Source: CAWBXL01 sp963837365 (GTDB taxonomy: Bacteria; Acidobacteriota; Terriglobia; Terriglobales; Acidobacteriaceae). From it: DNA of 64,000 bases. The first letter of the stretch is position 1. The number at the start of each line of letters is the position of its first letter. Position numbers and translations under genes: made by a program. The stretch is from contig CAWIMW010000001.1 of NCBI GenBank assembly GCA_963837365.1, positions 930,001-994,000 of the forward strand, in the 5' to 3' direction. The notes under the pieces were generated by a model that did no database searches, had not been told where the DNA came from, and was given only the letters and a program-made list of their open reading frames with translations. Below are positions 1-7,548 of the stretch, piece by piece.

Positions 1-67
1 GTTGAGCAACGAGCAGCTGGCCGCTCAATAGCACGCCAAGCCAAAACATCAGCACTGATTTTTTCAT
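1..67 (-). CDS. Start of an exported protein, cut by the window edge
   Basis: Only the first 22 codons are present. They read MKKSVLMFWLGVLL and continue to an Ala-Gln pair, which looks like a complete signal peptide with a cleavage site near residue 21. A purine-rich AGAGGT ribosome-binding site sits a few bases upstream of the ATG. It is the third gene of a tight minus-strand group after two small hypothetical genes, with only 10 bases between it and its neighbour. The mature protein lies outside the window and cannot be named. Confidence 0.6.
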   Translation of the reverse strand, partial: MKKSVLMFWLGVLLSGQLLVAQ

Positions 68-77
68 TCTGACCTCT

Positions 78-323
78 TTATTGCGGATAAATCGACGTAT
101 CGAACTGCGACTTTTCAAGGTCCGGCTTATAGCTGCTCTGCGGATCAGTGAGCAACTGATCGATCTTCCGGTACGTATCTTGTATCGAGTCATTAGCGCC
201 GAAAACGCATGGACGGGTGGCCCACACAACGCGGTGTTCGTTGTGTGGGGTATTTCGGATTTCTACTCGATCACTCTCCAAGTCCAGGGAGAACTCCGTC
301 TCTCCTTGACTTTTACTTATCAT
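78..323 (-). CDS. Hypothetical 81-residue protein
   Basis: Not recognised. The product is hydrophilic with no signal peptide, membrane segment or cysteine pattern. The start is preceded by AGGGGA at good spacing, 13 bases after the stop of the membrane protein gene upstream, and the next gene (an exported protein) begins 10 bases downstream. That spacing suggests one transcript of three genes. The sense-strand reading shows normal codon use for this genome, while the overlapping plus-strand readings do not, so the minus strand is preferred. No function can be assigned. Confidence 0.5.
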   Translation of the reverse strand: MISKSQGETEFSLDLESDRVEIRNTPHNEHRVVWATRPCVFGANDSIQDTYRKIDQLLTDPQSSYKPDLEKSQFDTSIYPQ

Positions 324-336
324 GGATGTCCCCTAT

Positions 337-630
337 TTATCGTCTGTCCCTGTATTTCCACGATTTATCCGATTTTCCCCGTACATTTAGAAATGCTTTC
401 CATACGAGGAGCGCTGCCAAGACGTTGGTTAGCACAACAATAACGACTACGGTAGTATCAACCGCGCCTAAATGGGTGTTTTCGAATTTTACCTTCGCCT
501 CACCGGGCCCGCTGCCGACGACGACGGGATGGACCGGCCTGTGTACCACAAATCTGTTTAGAACCCATGTGTCAGTTAGTAAGCATAGCGCAAACATCAG
601 CACCAGAAAAATTTGATATATGCGGCTCAT
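337..630 (-). CDS. Small two-helix membrane protein
   Basis: A 97-residue protein with two hydrophobic segments: residues about 5-25 (a signal-anchor, beginning MSRIYQIFLVLMFALCLL) and about 58-76 (a valine/leucine-rich stretch). The loop between them (about 30 residues) is probably outside the cytoplasm and the basic tail (KSDKSWKYRDRR) inside. It leads the three-gene group that ends with an exported protein at the window edge, so a role in the envelope is likely, but no family is recognised. The start has a GGACGTGAG ribosome-binding region directly before ATG. Confidence 0.55.
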   Translation of the reverse strand: MSRIYQIFLVLMFALCLLTDTWVLNRFVVHRPVHPVVVGSGPGEAKVKFENTHLGAVDTTVVVIVVLTNVLAALLVWKAFLNVRGKSDKSWKYRDRR

Positions 631-858
631 CTCACGTCCTCTATTGTTTCGGTTTTATAGCTTCAGGGTTGGCTGGAGCAGCATAACTCCTGGGTTCCAA
701 ACCCGTCCTAAACCGTTGGTTTGAAGAATTAGGATCACTACGCCTTGACAACGCCTTCGTTCTTATCGAGGGCCACCCGTCCTCAGTTTTTTTGATTTCA
801 ACAAAAAACTTCAAGACGGAGGAAGGGTGGGCCAGCCCCTGGAATGAGGCACGATCTT
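631..858. other. Gene-free stretch with a palindromic element
   Basis: No convincing gene. The minus strand can be read openly for some 70 codons up to a stop 10 bases before the membrane-protein gene, ending with residues YAAPANPEAIKPKQ, but the reading runs straight through the 64-base hairpin and has no start codon in frame, so it may be a remnant of an older gene. Confidence 0.4.
770..833. repeat. 64-base imperfect palindrome
   Basis: Left arm begins GGGCCACCCGTCCTCAG and continues into a T run; the right arm ends CGGAGGAAGGGTGGGCC after an A run. The two arms pair over about 25 positions with a few mismatches around a 6-8 base loop. It resembles a REP or MITE-type hairpin rather than a terminator, because no gene ends immediately beside it. 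Confidence 0.55.
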
Positions 859-1189
859 CTACTTCTGCTTATCCGAGTTGCCAGCCTTCTTCTTGGCATT
901 ATTGAATCCGACCCAATGGGAGCCATCGCATCCGCGCGTCAGGAGTTCCGATAGACGACTTTCAGTGTCAGTACCTCTTGTCCCTGAGGTAAATCACATC
1001 GTTGATTTTGAATAGCCCGTTTTCCGTCGTTACGACGACTGCAACTCGCCAATTCCACGGCTTTTCTGGTGGACCTTCTGTGAGCCTCACGTAGGCGCGA
1101 AAAGAGCCATCATCTTGCAGTTCCATTTTCTCAATCCGAAATGCTCTAGGAGCTTGTTGAAAATACCCTTCACGCAGCCTGTGGATCAT
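859..1189 (-). pseudogene. Hypothetical gene fragment with a frameshift
   Basis: From 1189 to 968 the frame reads 73 residues ending in VIYLRDKRY and a stop. Shifting one base near 970 restores an open frame that continues through LSELLTRGCDGSHWVGFNN to a lysine-rich end at 859. The two parts join smoothly, so this is one coding region broken by a single indel. A C-terminal Gly-Cys-Asp-Gly-x-His-Trp motif like this recalls a family of small secreted hypothetical proteins, but that is from memory only. The 5' end is missing: an in-frame stop lies just upstream of the first ATG and a transposase tail follows. Confidence 0.5.
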
Positions 1190-1284
1190 TTCTACGACGC
1201 ACGCTCAGACTGAGTTTTGTGGTTGGGACTTCCGATCTGTCCCCGATGTCCGTCTCACAAACGAAGGTTGGGTCCGTTGCTGGT

Positions 1285-1404
1285 TCACGCGCTCTGCGCC
1301 CGCAGTTTCGGAATCCGGATCAGGTTGAAGGCCGCGCAGCTGAACACGAACAACCAATCCACCTTCGCCAGTCCGCGTAGTTTCACTTTCTTCAGGGACA
1401 AATC
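1285..1404 (-). pseudogene. C-terminal remnant of a DDE transposase (IS1182/IS5-like)
   Basis: On the minus strand this interval reads about 39 residues ending in a stop, with the phrase KLRGLAKVDWLFVFSCAAFN followed by LIRIPKL. A Lys-x-Arg-Gly-Leu-Ala-x-Val phrase followed by a Trp-Leu-Phe stretch and Ala-Ala-Phe-Asn-Leu-Ile-Arg is typical of the last 40 residues of IS1182-like DDE transposases. The fragment stops exactly at the REP sequence beside it, so the REP/RAYT module inserted into, or recombined with, an older insertion sequence. Inactive. Confidence 0.65.
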
Positions 1405-1425
1405 GGGGACAGACGGAACTGACCC
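1405..1425 (+). repeat. REP copy 1
   Basis: Reads GGGGACAGACGGAACTGACC and one more C: the reverse complement of the copy at 2224. It lies 7 bases past the stop codon of the RAYT transposase gene, the place where REP sequences normally flank their transposase. Confidence 0.8.
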
Positions 1426-1432
1426 AATTTTT

Positions 1433-2137
1433 CTAAGCCACAAAGGCGATTGGCGACTGCGCAGGATCGGCGGAAGGCTTGGCGCGGCGGCCTCGGCGGC
1501 GCGGAGAGAGCAGGCGCAGGGTGGATTGTTCGAGAGTCGCGATGAATTCCGCCGTTCCCAAGGGACGTCCGGTATGGGTGAACTGGCGGAGCGCGGCCAG
1601 ATCTCGGCAGGATTCTCCGGCGGCTAGATAGTCGCTCCAGGCTTGCGGCGTCCATCGCGTCCGCCATAACTCCAGGTCCAACCAAGGTGGAGCGGTCGCA
1701 CCGCAGTGGGCGGCGGCGCTGGACCATTTCCATTGCGAGGCAGTTTCGACCATGCCGGCGCGCACCGGATTCAACTCCACATAACGGAGCGCGGTCCAGA
1801 GATGCGAGTCGCCGAGTGGGCAGGAATAGAACCGTCCTTGCCACACGTGTCCGCTCGAGGACTGGCGGGCATTCCAGTAGGCGGCGTAACGCCCATGAGT
1901 ATGCTTGAGACTCTGGGCCAGCGCCTGGGCGGTGCGAGGCACAACCATCAAATGCACATGGTTCGACATGAGGCAATAACCCAACAGAGACAGGTGATAA
2001 AGCTCGCAGTGCTGAACTAACAATTCCAGGTAAGTGGTGCGGTCGGCGTCGTTGTCCAGAATGACTTGCCGGGCATTGCCGCGCTGGGTAACATGATGCG
2101 GAACGTGCACGGCCACCACGCGAGGCAAGCGAGCCAT
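1433..2137 (-). CDS. rayT: REP-associated tyrosine transposase (RAYT, Y1/HUH family)
   Basis: A complete 234-residue transposase of the IS200-like Y1 superfamily. The HUH metal-binding motif is in SNHVHLMVV (His60 and His62) and the presumed catalytic tyrosine is Tyr119 in RYVELNPVRAGMV. The basic tail (SPRRRGRRAKPS) probably contacts DNA. RAYT proteins nick and move short REP hairpins; here REP copies lie just after its stop, about 90 bases upstream of its start, and at two further sites within 1.6 kb. A half-length second RAYT starts about 115 bases away on the opposite strand. The protein appears intact, with both active-site motifs, so the module may be active. Confidence 0.9.
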   Translation of the reverse strand: MARLPRVVAVHVPHHVTQRGNARQVILDNDADRTTYLELLVQHCELYHLSLLGYCLMSNHVHLMVVPRTAQALAQSLKHTHGRYAAYWNARQSSSGHVWQGRFYSCPLGDSHLWTALRYVELNPVRAGMVETASQWKWSSAAAHCGATAPPWLDLELWRTRWTPQAWSDYLAAGESCRDLAALRQFTHTGRPLGTAEFIATLEQSTLRLLSPRRRGRRAKPSADPAQSPIAFVA

Positions 2138-2223
2138 GAGGAAAAGGTATCAGAGCGGGGGAGCCGGATTGGGGTGCGGGAAGAGATTTTTGGGAGGATT
2201 TCCCGGATTGGGACGGGAAAAAT

Positions 2224-2245
2224 GGGGTCAGTTCCGTCTGTCCCC
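2224..2245 (+). repeat. REP copy 2
   Basis: Reads GGGGTCAGTTCCGTCTGTCC then CC: the inverse of copy 1. It separates the intact RAYT from the truncated one, and the second gene resumes immediately after a shared GATTTG extension, so this REP marks the break. Confidence 0.8.
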
Positions 2246-2253
2246 GATTTGAT

Positions 2254-2607
2254 TATGTGGAGTTGAATCCCGTTCGCGCCGGCATGGTGGAGACCGCGTC
2301 GCAGTGGGAGTGGTCAAGCGCCGCCGCGCACTGCGGAGTGTCTGTCCCGGAGCCGTGGTTGGACTTGCAGTTATGGCAGAAGCGGTGGACGGTGGAGGAG
2401 TGGATCCAATATCTTGCCGCCGGAGAATCCGCCGCGGAGATCGCGGCTCTGCGCCGATTCACTCACACCGGGCGTCCTCTGGGGACCGCCGCCTTCGTGG
2501 CCGAACTGGAACAATCCACCTTGCGCCTGCTCGCCCCGCGCAAGAGAGGCCGTAACCAAAAACCAGCCGCAGACACTGATCAACCACAGATCGCCTTCGT
2601 CGCTTAG
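2254..2607 (+). pseudogene. C-terminal half of a second RAYT transposase
   Basis: Starts inside the conserved block at YVELNPVRAGMV and runs to a normal C-terminus with the same ending (PQIAFVA) as the intact RAYT next door. It keeps the region from the catalytic tyrosine onward but lacks the whole HUH half. The two proteins are close to identical over much of this length and differ mainly near the tail, so this is a sister copy rather than a distant relative. It is oriented opposite to the intact gene and is bounded by REP copies on both sides. An ATG-like start (GTG at 2257) could express a 116-residue fragment, but catalysis is impossible without the HUH motif. Confidence 0.85.
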
Positions 2608-2616
2608 TCAGAAATT

Positions 2617-2638
2617 GGGGTCACTTCCGTCTGTCCCC
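2617..2638 (+). repeat. REP copy 3
   Basis: Reads GGGGTCACTTCCGTCTGTCC then CC, one base different from copy 2. It lies 9 bases after the stop of the truncated RAYT, mirroring the position of copy 1 relative to the intact gene. Confidence 0.8.
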
Positions 2639-2700
2639 TTTTTGTCTGACTTTCAGCAGGCGAGACAACTTCCCTCGTGGCGTCGGTAAGCCTAGGCGGA

Positions 2701-2871
2701 TTAGCGCCGCTGGCAACACTGAAGGTCAACGTCCACTTGGTAAAGGGTTCCTTCACATGGGGCGTACGGGTCCGCGAAAGTCAGAGTACATTCGCCATCA
2801 GTGCCGCAAGGACTTGGTTCGCCTGGCAGCGGTTCGATAGAAACGGCTCCCGCGTGACCAACTAGCGCCAT
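2701..2871 (-). CDS. Hypothetical 56-residue cysteine-containing protein
   Basis: Begins MALVGHAGAVSIEPLPG and carries five cysteines, including PCGTDGECTL and a terminal CC pair. Codon use is coding-like and the start lies 11 bases after the stop of the 95-residue gene upstream, with a GGAAAGC stretch before the ATG. It could be a genuine small downstream gene or the displaced tail of that gene. No family is recognised. Confidence 0.4.
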   Translation of the reverse strand: MALVGHAGAVSIEPLPGEPSPCGTDGECTLTFADPYAPCEGTLYQVDVDLQCCQRR

Positions 2872-2882
2872 GTACAGCTTTC

Positions 2883-3170
2883 CTACCGCGCTCCACCAGC
2901 CGGACTCGATGGCGGCTTGGGGAGGGAACGCAACAGCGCATTGAAGGCTGCAAGATTATGGGGATCGCTCTCCACGTTTGGCACTTCGAGCATCCCCGAT
3001 TCGGTCGGGATAACCCAGATTTGGGCTATCCCTGATACCTCCATCACGGAGAAGGCCGTCGCGTCGTCAGTCCTAGCGCTGATCTTTCGGAAATGGAGCA
3101 GGCTTGCTCCAGCGGCCCAAGGCGACTCGATCTTGGTACATGCCCAAGGTTCATTGAAGTGGTTATCCAT
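2883..3170 (-). CDS. Hypothetical 95-residue protein
   Basis: The sequence is balanced and coding-like, with a segment MEVSGIAQIWVIPTESGML followed by an amphipathic ALLRSL helix and a proline-rich end. No signal peptide or membrane segment. An in-frame stop lies directly before the first ATG, and the surroundings are full of truncated genes and REP copies, so this may itself be a fragment. The opposite strand is also open here but reads poorly. Function unknown. Confidence 0.4.
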   Translation of the reverse strand: MDNHFNEPWACTKIESPWAAGASLLHFRKISARTDDATAFSVMEVSGIAQIWVIPTESGMLEVPNVESDPHNLAAFNALLRSLPKPPSSPAGGAR

Positions 3171-3419
3171 ACGAACTCAGGATGGCGTCATCCCCAGGGC
3201 GCTTTACTCAGTTCAGCAAGAAGCGGAGAGTCTGCGCATACAGACCATCAGCCATGAAAGCTAGTGCGTGTTATGCTCGCTTCTGCCCTTGAGACCAAAC
3301 TTGCCTAACCACGACAGCAGCAAAACAACGGAATGGCTAGGACGGATGTGCTCTTTCTTCATTTCTGCCCCACGTCATGTACCCAAGCGCGTTGATCCGC
3401 TCCGGATTCCAACTGATGA

Positions 3420-3688
3420 TTAGTGTCCATCGAGACTTTCACCTGCGGTTACTTCACGATATTGCGGATTGTTCTTTGTGAACAGCTGATCGGGATTTTG
3501 AAAGAAGACATAAAGCTGATTCGCTGATCAGCAATACGCCCCGACGGCAGGGTCTTGAAGAGCTTTTTGTATTCCCATTTCCGAGTATTTTTGTTGGGTA
3601 AATTGCCCGTCTGCGTGCCTCTGGTCGATGAGTGCTTGACCGCCAGGTGCTTCGGCTTGTTCAACGTGTCCAAGCTCGTGGACAAAAA
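3420..3688 (-). pseudogene. Gene remnant with a HELGH metalloprotease-like motif
   Basis: Read on the minus strand from the REP edge, the frame begins VHELGHVEQAEAPGGQAL, giving a His-Glu-x-x-His zinc-protease signature, continues to DPAVGAYC, meets an in-frame TGA at 3528-3530 and then goes on in the same frame with NQLYVFFQNPDQLF to a final stop. The TGA is one transition away from an arginine codon, so a nonsense mutation is the simplest reading. The 5' part of the gene is missing exactly at the REP copy. HEXXH motifs of this kind occur in toxin-type metallopeptidases, but too little remains for a family call. Confidence 0.6.
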
Positions 3689-3710
3689 GGGGACAGACGG
3701 AACTGACCCC
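3689..3710 (+). repeat. REP copy 4
   Basis: Reads GGGGACAGACGGAACTGACC then CC, same orientation as copy 1. It lies 13 bases past the stop of thiG and truncates the HELGH gene on its other side. Confidence 0.8.
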
Positions 3711-3723
3711 AATTCCAGCGCAA

Positions 3724-4497
3724 TCACCGCACCACGCCCTCAACCGGCGAACTGGCGGTAGCATACAACTTCTTCGGCATCCGTCCCGAGAGATAAGCCT
3801 CCCGCCCCGCAATCACCGCATGTTTCATGGCGTCCGCCATCAGCACCGGATCCTGCGCCGCCGCGATGCCGGTATTCATTAGAACCGCGTCCGCTCCCAG
3901 TTCCATGGCGATGGTCGCATCGGACGCCGTGCCAACTCCGGCGTCCAGAATCAGCGGCACTCCGGTAATCATTTCCCGCAGAATACGAATGTTGGCGACA
4001 TTCTGAATTCCCATCCCGCTTCCAATCGGCGCGCCCAGCGGCATGATGGCGCTGGCCCCTGCGTCGAGCAGCCGCTTGGCAAAAACCACGTCGTCAGAAG
4101 TGTAGGGAAGCACCGTGAAGCCTTCTTTCACCAGTACGCGCGTCGCCTCAACCGTGCCCTGTACATCGGGATATAAAGTCGCCTGATCTCCGATGACTTC
4201 AATCTTGACCCAATCGGAAATCCCTACTTCACGCCCCAGCCGCGCCGCACGAATCGCTTCATCCGCCGTATAACACCCCGCGGTGTTCGGCAGCAAAAAA
4301 TACTTCTTTGGATCAATGTAGTCGAGTAGCGATTCTTTACTGCGATCCAGATTCACCCGCCGTACTGCGACGGTGACCATCTCTGCACCGCTGGCCTCCA
4401 GCGCGCGCGCGGTTTCCTGAAATGATTTGTACTTTCCAGTGCCTACGATTAAACGAGAGCGGAATTTGCGTCCGGCAATGATAAGTGCGTCATCCAT
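3724..4497 (-). CDS. thiG: Thiazole synthase ThiG
   Basis: Builds the thiazole phosphate of thiamine from 1-deoxyxylulose 5-phosphate, dehydroglycine and the ThiS thiocarboxylate. At 257 residues it has the full family length. The Schiff-base lysine is Lys98 in WVKIEVIGD, and the TIM-barrel phosphate-binding ends DAGVGTASDA and NTGIAAAQDPV are present. No thiS, thiF, thiH or thiO lies nearby, so the pathway genes are scattered or outside the window. The upstream region lacks the conserved TPP riboswitch sequences. A REP copy sits directly downstream. Confidence 0.95.
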   Translation of the reverse strand: MDDALIIAGRKFRSRLIVGTGKYKSFQETARALEASGAEMVTVAVRRVNLDRSKESLLDYIDPKKYFLLPNTAGCYTADEAIRAARLGREVGISDWVKIEVIGDQATLYPDVQGTVEATRVLVKEGFTVLPYTSDDVVFAKRLLDAGASAIMPLGAPIGSGMGIQNVANIRILREMITGVPLILDAGVGTASDATIAMELGADAVLMNTGIAAAQDPVLMADAMKHAVIAGREAYLSGRMPKKLYATASSPVEGVVR

Positions 4498-4856
4498 AAG
4501 AATTCATTGTAATGAAATACCGCTGCGAATGTTGGACGCGAGAATTCTGCATCAACTGGGCGGAAGCAAGAAAACGGGAACACCATCAGTTTTTGAAAAG
4601 GTTTTCATTTTCTTGGAACAATGTCGGTATTGAAAGCCGCGATTCCTATTTTCGTAACGCCCGGGGCCCAAAACCACATTTTTTTCGGTAATCGTAAACC
4701 AGGTTAACTTGTTGAAAATAATTAAGATAACAAGATGTCCAATGGGACCTTGCGGAAATAAGTAACTTTTTTTTGTATTACTTTAGTAACATACCCTAGA
4801 ATTCGGTGCGTGAGGTTCCCCCTCCCCCAACGGAGCCTCCCAGGAGAAAGAACACC
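4498..4856. other. AT-rich intergenic region between divergent genes
   Basis: Holds the promoters of thiG (minus) and of the small exported peptide (plus). The last 150 bases are AT-rich with an eight-base T run and three AGTAAC/GTAAC words, and no perfect sigma-70 pair could be placed. No gene or riboswitch was recognised. Confidence 0.4.
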
Positions 4857-5027
4857 ATGAAACGAGCAGTTCGTTGGATGATCGTGGTGGTTGGTTTGGT
4901 AGGTGCTTCACTGACCGTAGCGGTCCCCCTAATGTACGCTTTCGACGGCGGACCGATCCCGATGTGTAACCCTGACAACCCCAAGTGCAAGAAAATTGAT
5001 ATACCCGACGCCCCGAAGAAGCCGTAA
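4857..5027 (+). CDS. Small exported or membrane-anchored peptide, 56 residues
   Basis: A basic start (MKRAVRW) is followed by a hydrophobic helix at about residues 7-28 and a short polar tail with two cysteines (CNPDNPKCKK) and a lysine/proline end. An AGGAGAAAG ribosome-binding site precedes the chosen ATG. A longer upstream reading without a binding site is less likely. It is transcribed alone and ends at a strong hairpin terminator. No family is recognised; the layout suggests a small periplasmic or anchored peptide. Confidence 0.6.
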   Translation: MKRAVRWMIVVVGLVGASLTVAVPLMYAFDGGPIPMCNPDNPKCKKIDIPDAPKKP

Positions 5028-5049
5028 GAGCGGGCGCATGCTCTTTTTG

Positions 5050-5085
5050 GGCTGACGCATTGACCCTGCGTCAGCCTTTATCTTT
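5050..5085 (+). terminator. Rho-independent terminator
   Basis: Perfect 10-base stem GGCTGACGCA / TGCGTCAGCC with a seven-base loop, followed by TTTATCTTTT. It ends the small-peptide transcript and overlaps the stop codon of the convergent gene. Confidence 0.85.
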
Positions 5086-7188
5086 TGCTCTGAGTTCTTC
5101 CACAGTCTCGATTGGTGGGAGGCAGGTAAATTCCTGGCATATGACGGCGATTGTTTTCCCTTCCTTTAGCGCCGGCAAGTGGGGAATTGTTTCAGACAAA
5201 GCGGGGGGCAGATTTTGCGCCACGGCCTGATTGCGCGTCAGTTTGATTACGGCCCGGCCAAAGCGGAATGGTCGTACTGCCGCCGCGTAGAATTGGTCGG
5301 CCAACTTGTCTTCGCCAATGATCACAACCTGGCTGTGCGGCTGGGAGAAGTGGACAGCTGCGATGCCGTAGGTCGCGGCAAAAATTCCATACTGCCCGGC
5401 AGATCCCGCCAGAATTTCCAGCGTGCGTTCGGCTTGCTCACGATAGTTGGACTGATTGGTGAGTGCGTGCATCCGCAGCAGAGCGATGGCTGCGACCGAA
5501 TTTCCAGCGGGGGTAGGCGAGTCCTGAAAAGGCTTGCGCCGGGTAGCCAACACTCCAAGCATTGGTTGAGCATTGTCAATTTGTGCGGTATCGAAAAAGC
5601 CACCACCCGTGGGATCGTAGAACCACTGCACCATGCGGTCCACGATGTTTTGCGCAAAATGAAAATAGCTTAAGTCGCTGGTAGCTTCATAGGCGTCGAG
5701 GCAGGCCAACGCGGTAAAAGCATAATCATCCAACAGTCCCGGCAGATTGGGTTTCTCTGGATTGCTATCGGAATACGCAATCACATGGCGCAAGCCACTT
5801 TGCGGATTCCAGCCCTTAGCCAAAATGCGGTCCAGCGAGCGCAGAGCGAAGTGCTGTGCCGAATCCAGCGCAAGCGCCTTGGCCGCCTCCAAATAAGCCG
5901 AGACGCAAAGCGCACACCAGCCTGTATAAATGGTTTTATCCACGTAAGGCGTCGGGCGCTGCAACCGCGCGCCATACATTTTCTCTTTGGCCGATTTCAG
6001 CAAAGCGGCCACCGCCTCCAGCGGCAAATTCATCCGTCGGCCAATCTCATCCAAGGGCGCCCGCAGGTAGAGGACATTTTTCGCAGGGTTGTGGTGCATC
6101 TCACCGACTTCGTTGATGTCATAGTGGAGACACGCGACTTGGGCCTCCTGTTCGTTCAATACTGAGCGGGCTTCATCGAGGGTCCAGGTAAAGTAGTCGC
6201 CGTCGTCGTCCATGGAGTAGTCGGCGTCCTGGGAGGCATAAAATCCGCCGTGCTCGCGGTCGCTCAGCCATTCGTCCATCCAGCGGATGATGTCTTTGGC
6301 AACTCCGGCCAAAAATTCTGAGCCTGTGACCTGGTAAGCGTGCACATAGTTCTTCAGCAATTCTGAGTTGTCGTAGCACATCTTCTCGAAGTGAGGCACT
6401 ACCCAGCGTTCATCCACGGAGTAGCGATGGAACCCTCCCGCGAGTTGGTCGTAGACCCCGCCAGTTGCCATTTTTTCCAGGGTCGTCGTCAAAACTTTAT
6501 GCAGGGCGTCATCGTTTGACCGTGCATACTGATCGGCCAGCAAATCCAAGGCGGCCGGATGGGGGAATTTGGGTGCGTTGCCGAATCCGCCGTGGGTAGC
6601 GTCAAACATCTTGAGAGCTGCCTGAACAATTTCATCCACGACCTGCGGAGAGAAGGCAAAGCCCGCACCACTGTGAGCCTCGGCGCGAGAAATAGAAGCC
6701 TCAACCAGGCGGGCCTGTTCAGTCACTTCGCCACTCTTATCGCGGTATGCATCGGAAATGGCGGTCAGCACGCGGCGAAAACTTGGCCTGCCGTACTGGT
6801 CATCAGGAGGGAAGTAGGTCCCACCATAAAACGGTTTGCCCTGCGGAGTAAGAAACGCGGTGAGCGGCCAGCCTCCCTGCCCGCTCACTGCACTGACTGC
6901 GATTTGGTATCGGCTGTCAATGTCAGGGCGCTCGTCGCGGTCTACTTTTACGGCTATGAAGCGGTCGTTGATGAGTTGGGCGATTTCCGGGTTGTCGTAG
7001 GATTCGCGGTCCATGACGTGGCACCAGTGGCACCAGACGGCTCCGATGTCGAGCAGGATGGGTTTGTTTTCCCGTTGGGCGGTGGCGAAGGCTTCCTCTC
7101 CCCATTCGTGCCAGTGGATGGGTTGGTGCATGGCGGAGCGGAGGTAGGCGGAGGAGGCCTTAGCCAGGGAGTTGAGGGTGGAGGTCAT
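5071..7188 (-). CDS. DUF255 thioredoxin-fold protein (YyaL/SPATA20 family)
   Basis: A 705-residue protein matching the YyaL family in length and layout. The N-terminal thioredoxin-like domain has the Cys-His-Trp-Cys pair (Cys53 and Cys56, in VWCHWCHVMD) plus GQGGWPLTAFLTP and GGTYFPP. The rest is an (alpha/alpha)6-barrel like that of six-hairpin glycosidases, including GGVYDQLAGGFHRYSVD and VPHFEKMCYDN. The family is conserved from bacteria to animals with no settled reaction; a redox or sugar-related role is inferred from the folds. The gene is monocistronic, converges on the small-peptide gene, and shares the terminator hairpin with it. Confidence 0.93.
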   Translation of the reverse strand: MTSTLNSLAKASSAYLRSAMHQPIHWHEWGEEAFATAQRENKPILLDIGAVWCHWCHVMDRESYDNPEIAQLINDRFIAVKVDRDERPDIDSRYQIAVSAVSGQGGWPLTAFLTPQGKPFYGGTYFPPDDQYGRPSFRRVLTAISDAYRDKSGEVTEQARLVEASISRAEAHSGAGFAFSPQVVDEIVQAALKMFDATHGGFGNAPKFPHPAALDLLADQYARSNDDALHKVLTTTLEKMATGGVYDQLAGGFHRYSVDERWVVPHFEKMCYDNSELLKNYVHAYQVTGSEFLAGVAKDIIRWMDEWLSDREHGGFYASQDADYSMDDDGDYFTWTLDEARSVLNEQEAQVACLHYDINEVGEMHHNPAKNVLYLRAPLDEIGRRMNLPLEAVAALLKSAKEKMYGARLQRPTPYVDKTIYTGWCALCVSAYLEAAKALALDSAQHFALRSLDRILAKGWNPQSGLRHVIAYSDSNPEKPNLPGLLDDYAFTALACLDAYEATSDLSYFHFAQNIVDRMVQWFYDPTGGGFFDTAQIDNAQPMLGVLATRRKPFQDSPTPAGNSVAAIALLRMHALTNQSNYREQAERTLEILAGSAGQYGIFAATYGIAAVHFSQPHSQVVIIGEDKLADQFYAAAVRPFRFGRAVIKLTRNQAVAQNLPPALSETIPHLPALKEGKTIAVICQEFTCLPPIETVEELRAKDKG

Positions 7189-7240
7189 GCAGCAAGTTTA
7201 GCGCGAGTGGGAGGGCGAAGGCGCTCGCGTGTGGTGTGGG

Positions 7241-7348
7241 ATTCTTTCGCCCCTTCGGGGCTTATCTTTGTTCCGGTGGTCCCCAGTGTGAAGGGCGAAC
7301 AGCACGCCCTTCACACTGGGCTGCATTCTTTCGCCGCTTCGCGGCTGA
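7241..7348 (+). repeat. Three-hairpin element, copy 1
   Basis: Hairpin 1 is CGCCCCTTCGGGGC. Hairpin 2 is the central stem CCCAGTGTGAAGGGCG / CGCCCTTCACACTGGG (7282-7320, 16 base pairs, no mismatch). Hairpin 3 is CGCCGCTTCGCGGC, preceded by the fixed spacer CTGCATTCTTT. Copies 2 and 3 lie at 12041 and 30603; flanking hairpins are conserved but the central stem sequence differs while still pairing. Confidence 0.8.
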
Positions 7349-7459
7349 CTCGGTCAAGGCTCTGTCGACGAGCCGAATACAAGTGTTTACTTCAGAGCCA
7401 AAAGCCCCCCTTTCGACAAAGCTCAGGGCAGGCTCGCGAGCGCACCAGTCCCCACATGA

Positions 7460-7522
7460 GCAAAAGCAAAGTCAAAAGCAAAGGCAAAATCCAAACATCA
7501 ACAGCAACATCAACGTCAACGG
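7460..7522 (+). repeat. Low-complexity CAA/AAG-rich tract
   Basis: About 60 bases built from CAAAAG, CAACA and CAACG words and almost free of T. It runs directly into the short palindrome at 7524. No reading frame across it looks coding. Confidence 0.5.
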
Positions 7523-7523
7523 C

Positions 7524-7548
7524 GGCGGGCAGGAGTGCCCGCCCTACA
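7524..7548 (+). repeat. Short palindromic repeat, family A, copy 1
   Basis: Reads GGCGGGCAGGAGTGCCCGCC then CTACA. A second copy sits at 17913 and a variant inside the aconitase gene at 42601. Its CTACA end supplies the stop codon (TAG on the minus strand) of the nuclease gene that overlaps it. Confidence 0.8.

Larger units (their letters stand above)
7189..7543. other. Repeat-filled gene-free stretch
   Basis: Contains a three-hairpin element, a segment resembling coding remnants around 7350-7440, a low-complexity CAA/AAG-rich tract, and the start of a short palindrome. No intact gene. Confidence 0.6.

Noticed and set aside
3528..3530. Selenocysteine at the in-frame TGA
   Set aside because: No SECIS-like hairpin was seen after it, the gene is already truncated, and a simple CGA to TGA change explains it.
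4498..4640. TPP riboswitch before thiG
   Set aside because: The conserved CUGAGA and ACCUGAUCUGG segments are absent.
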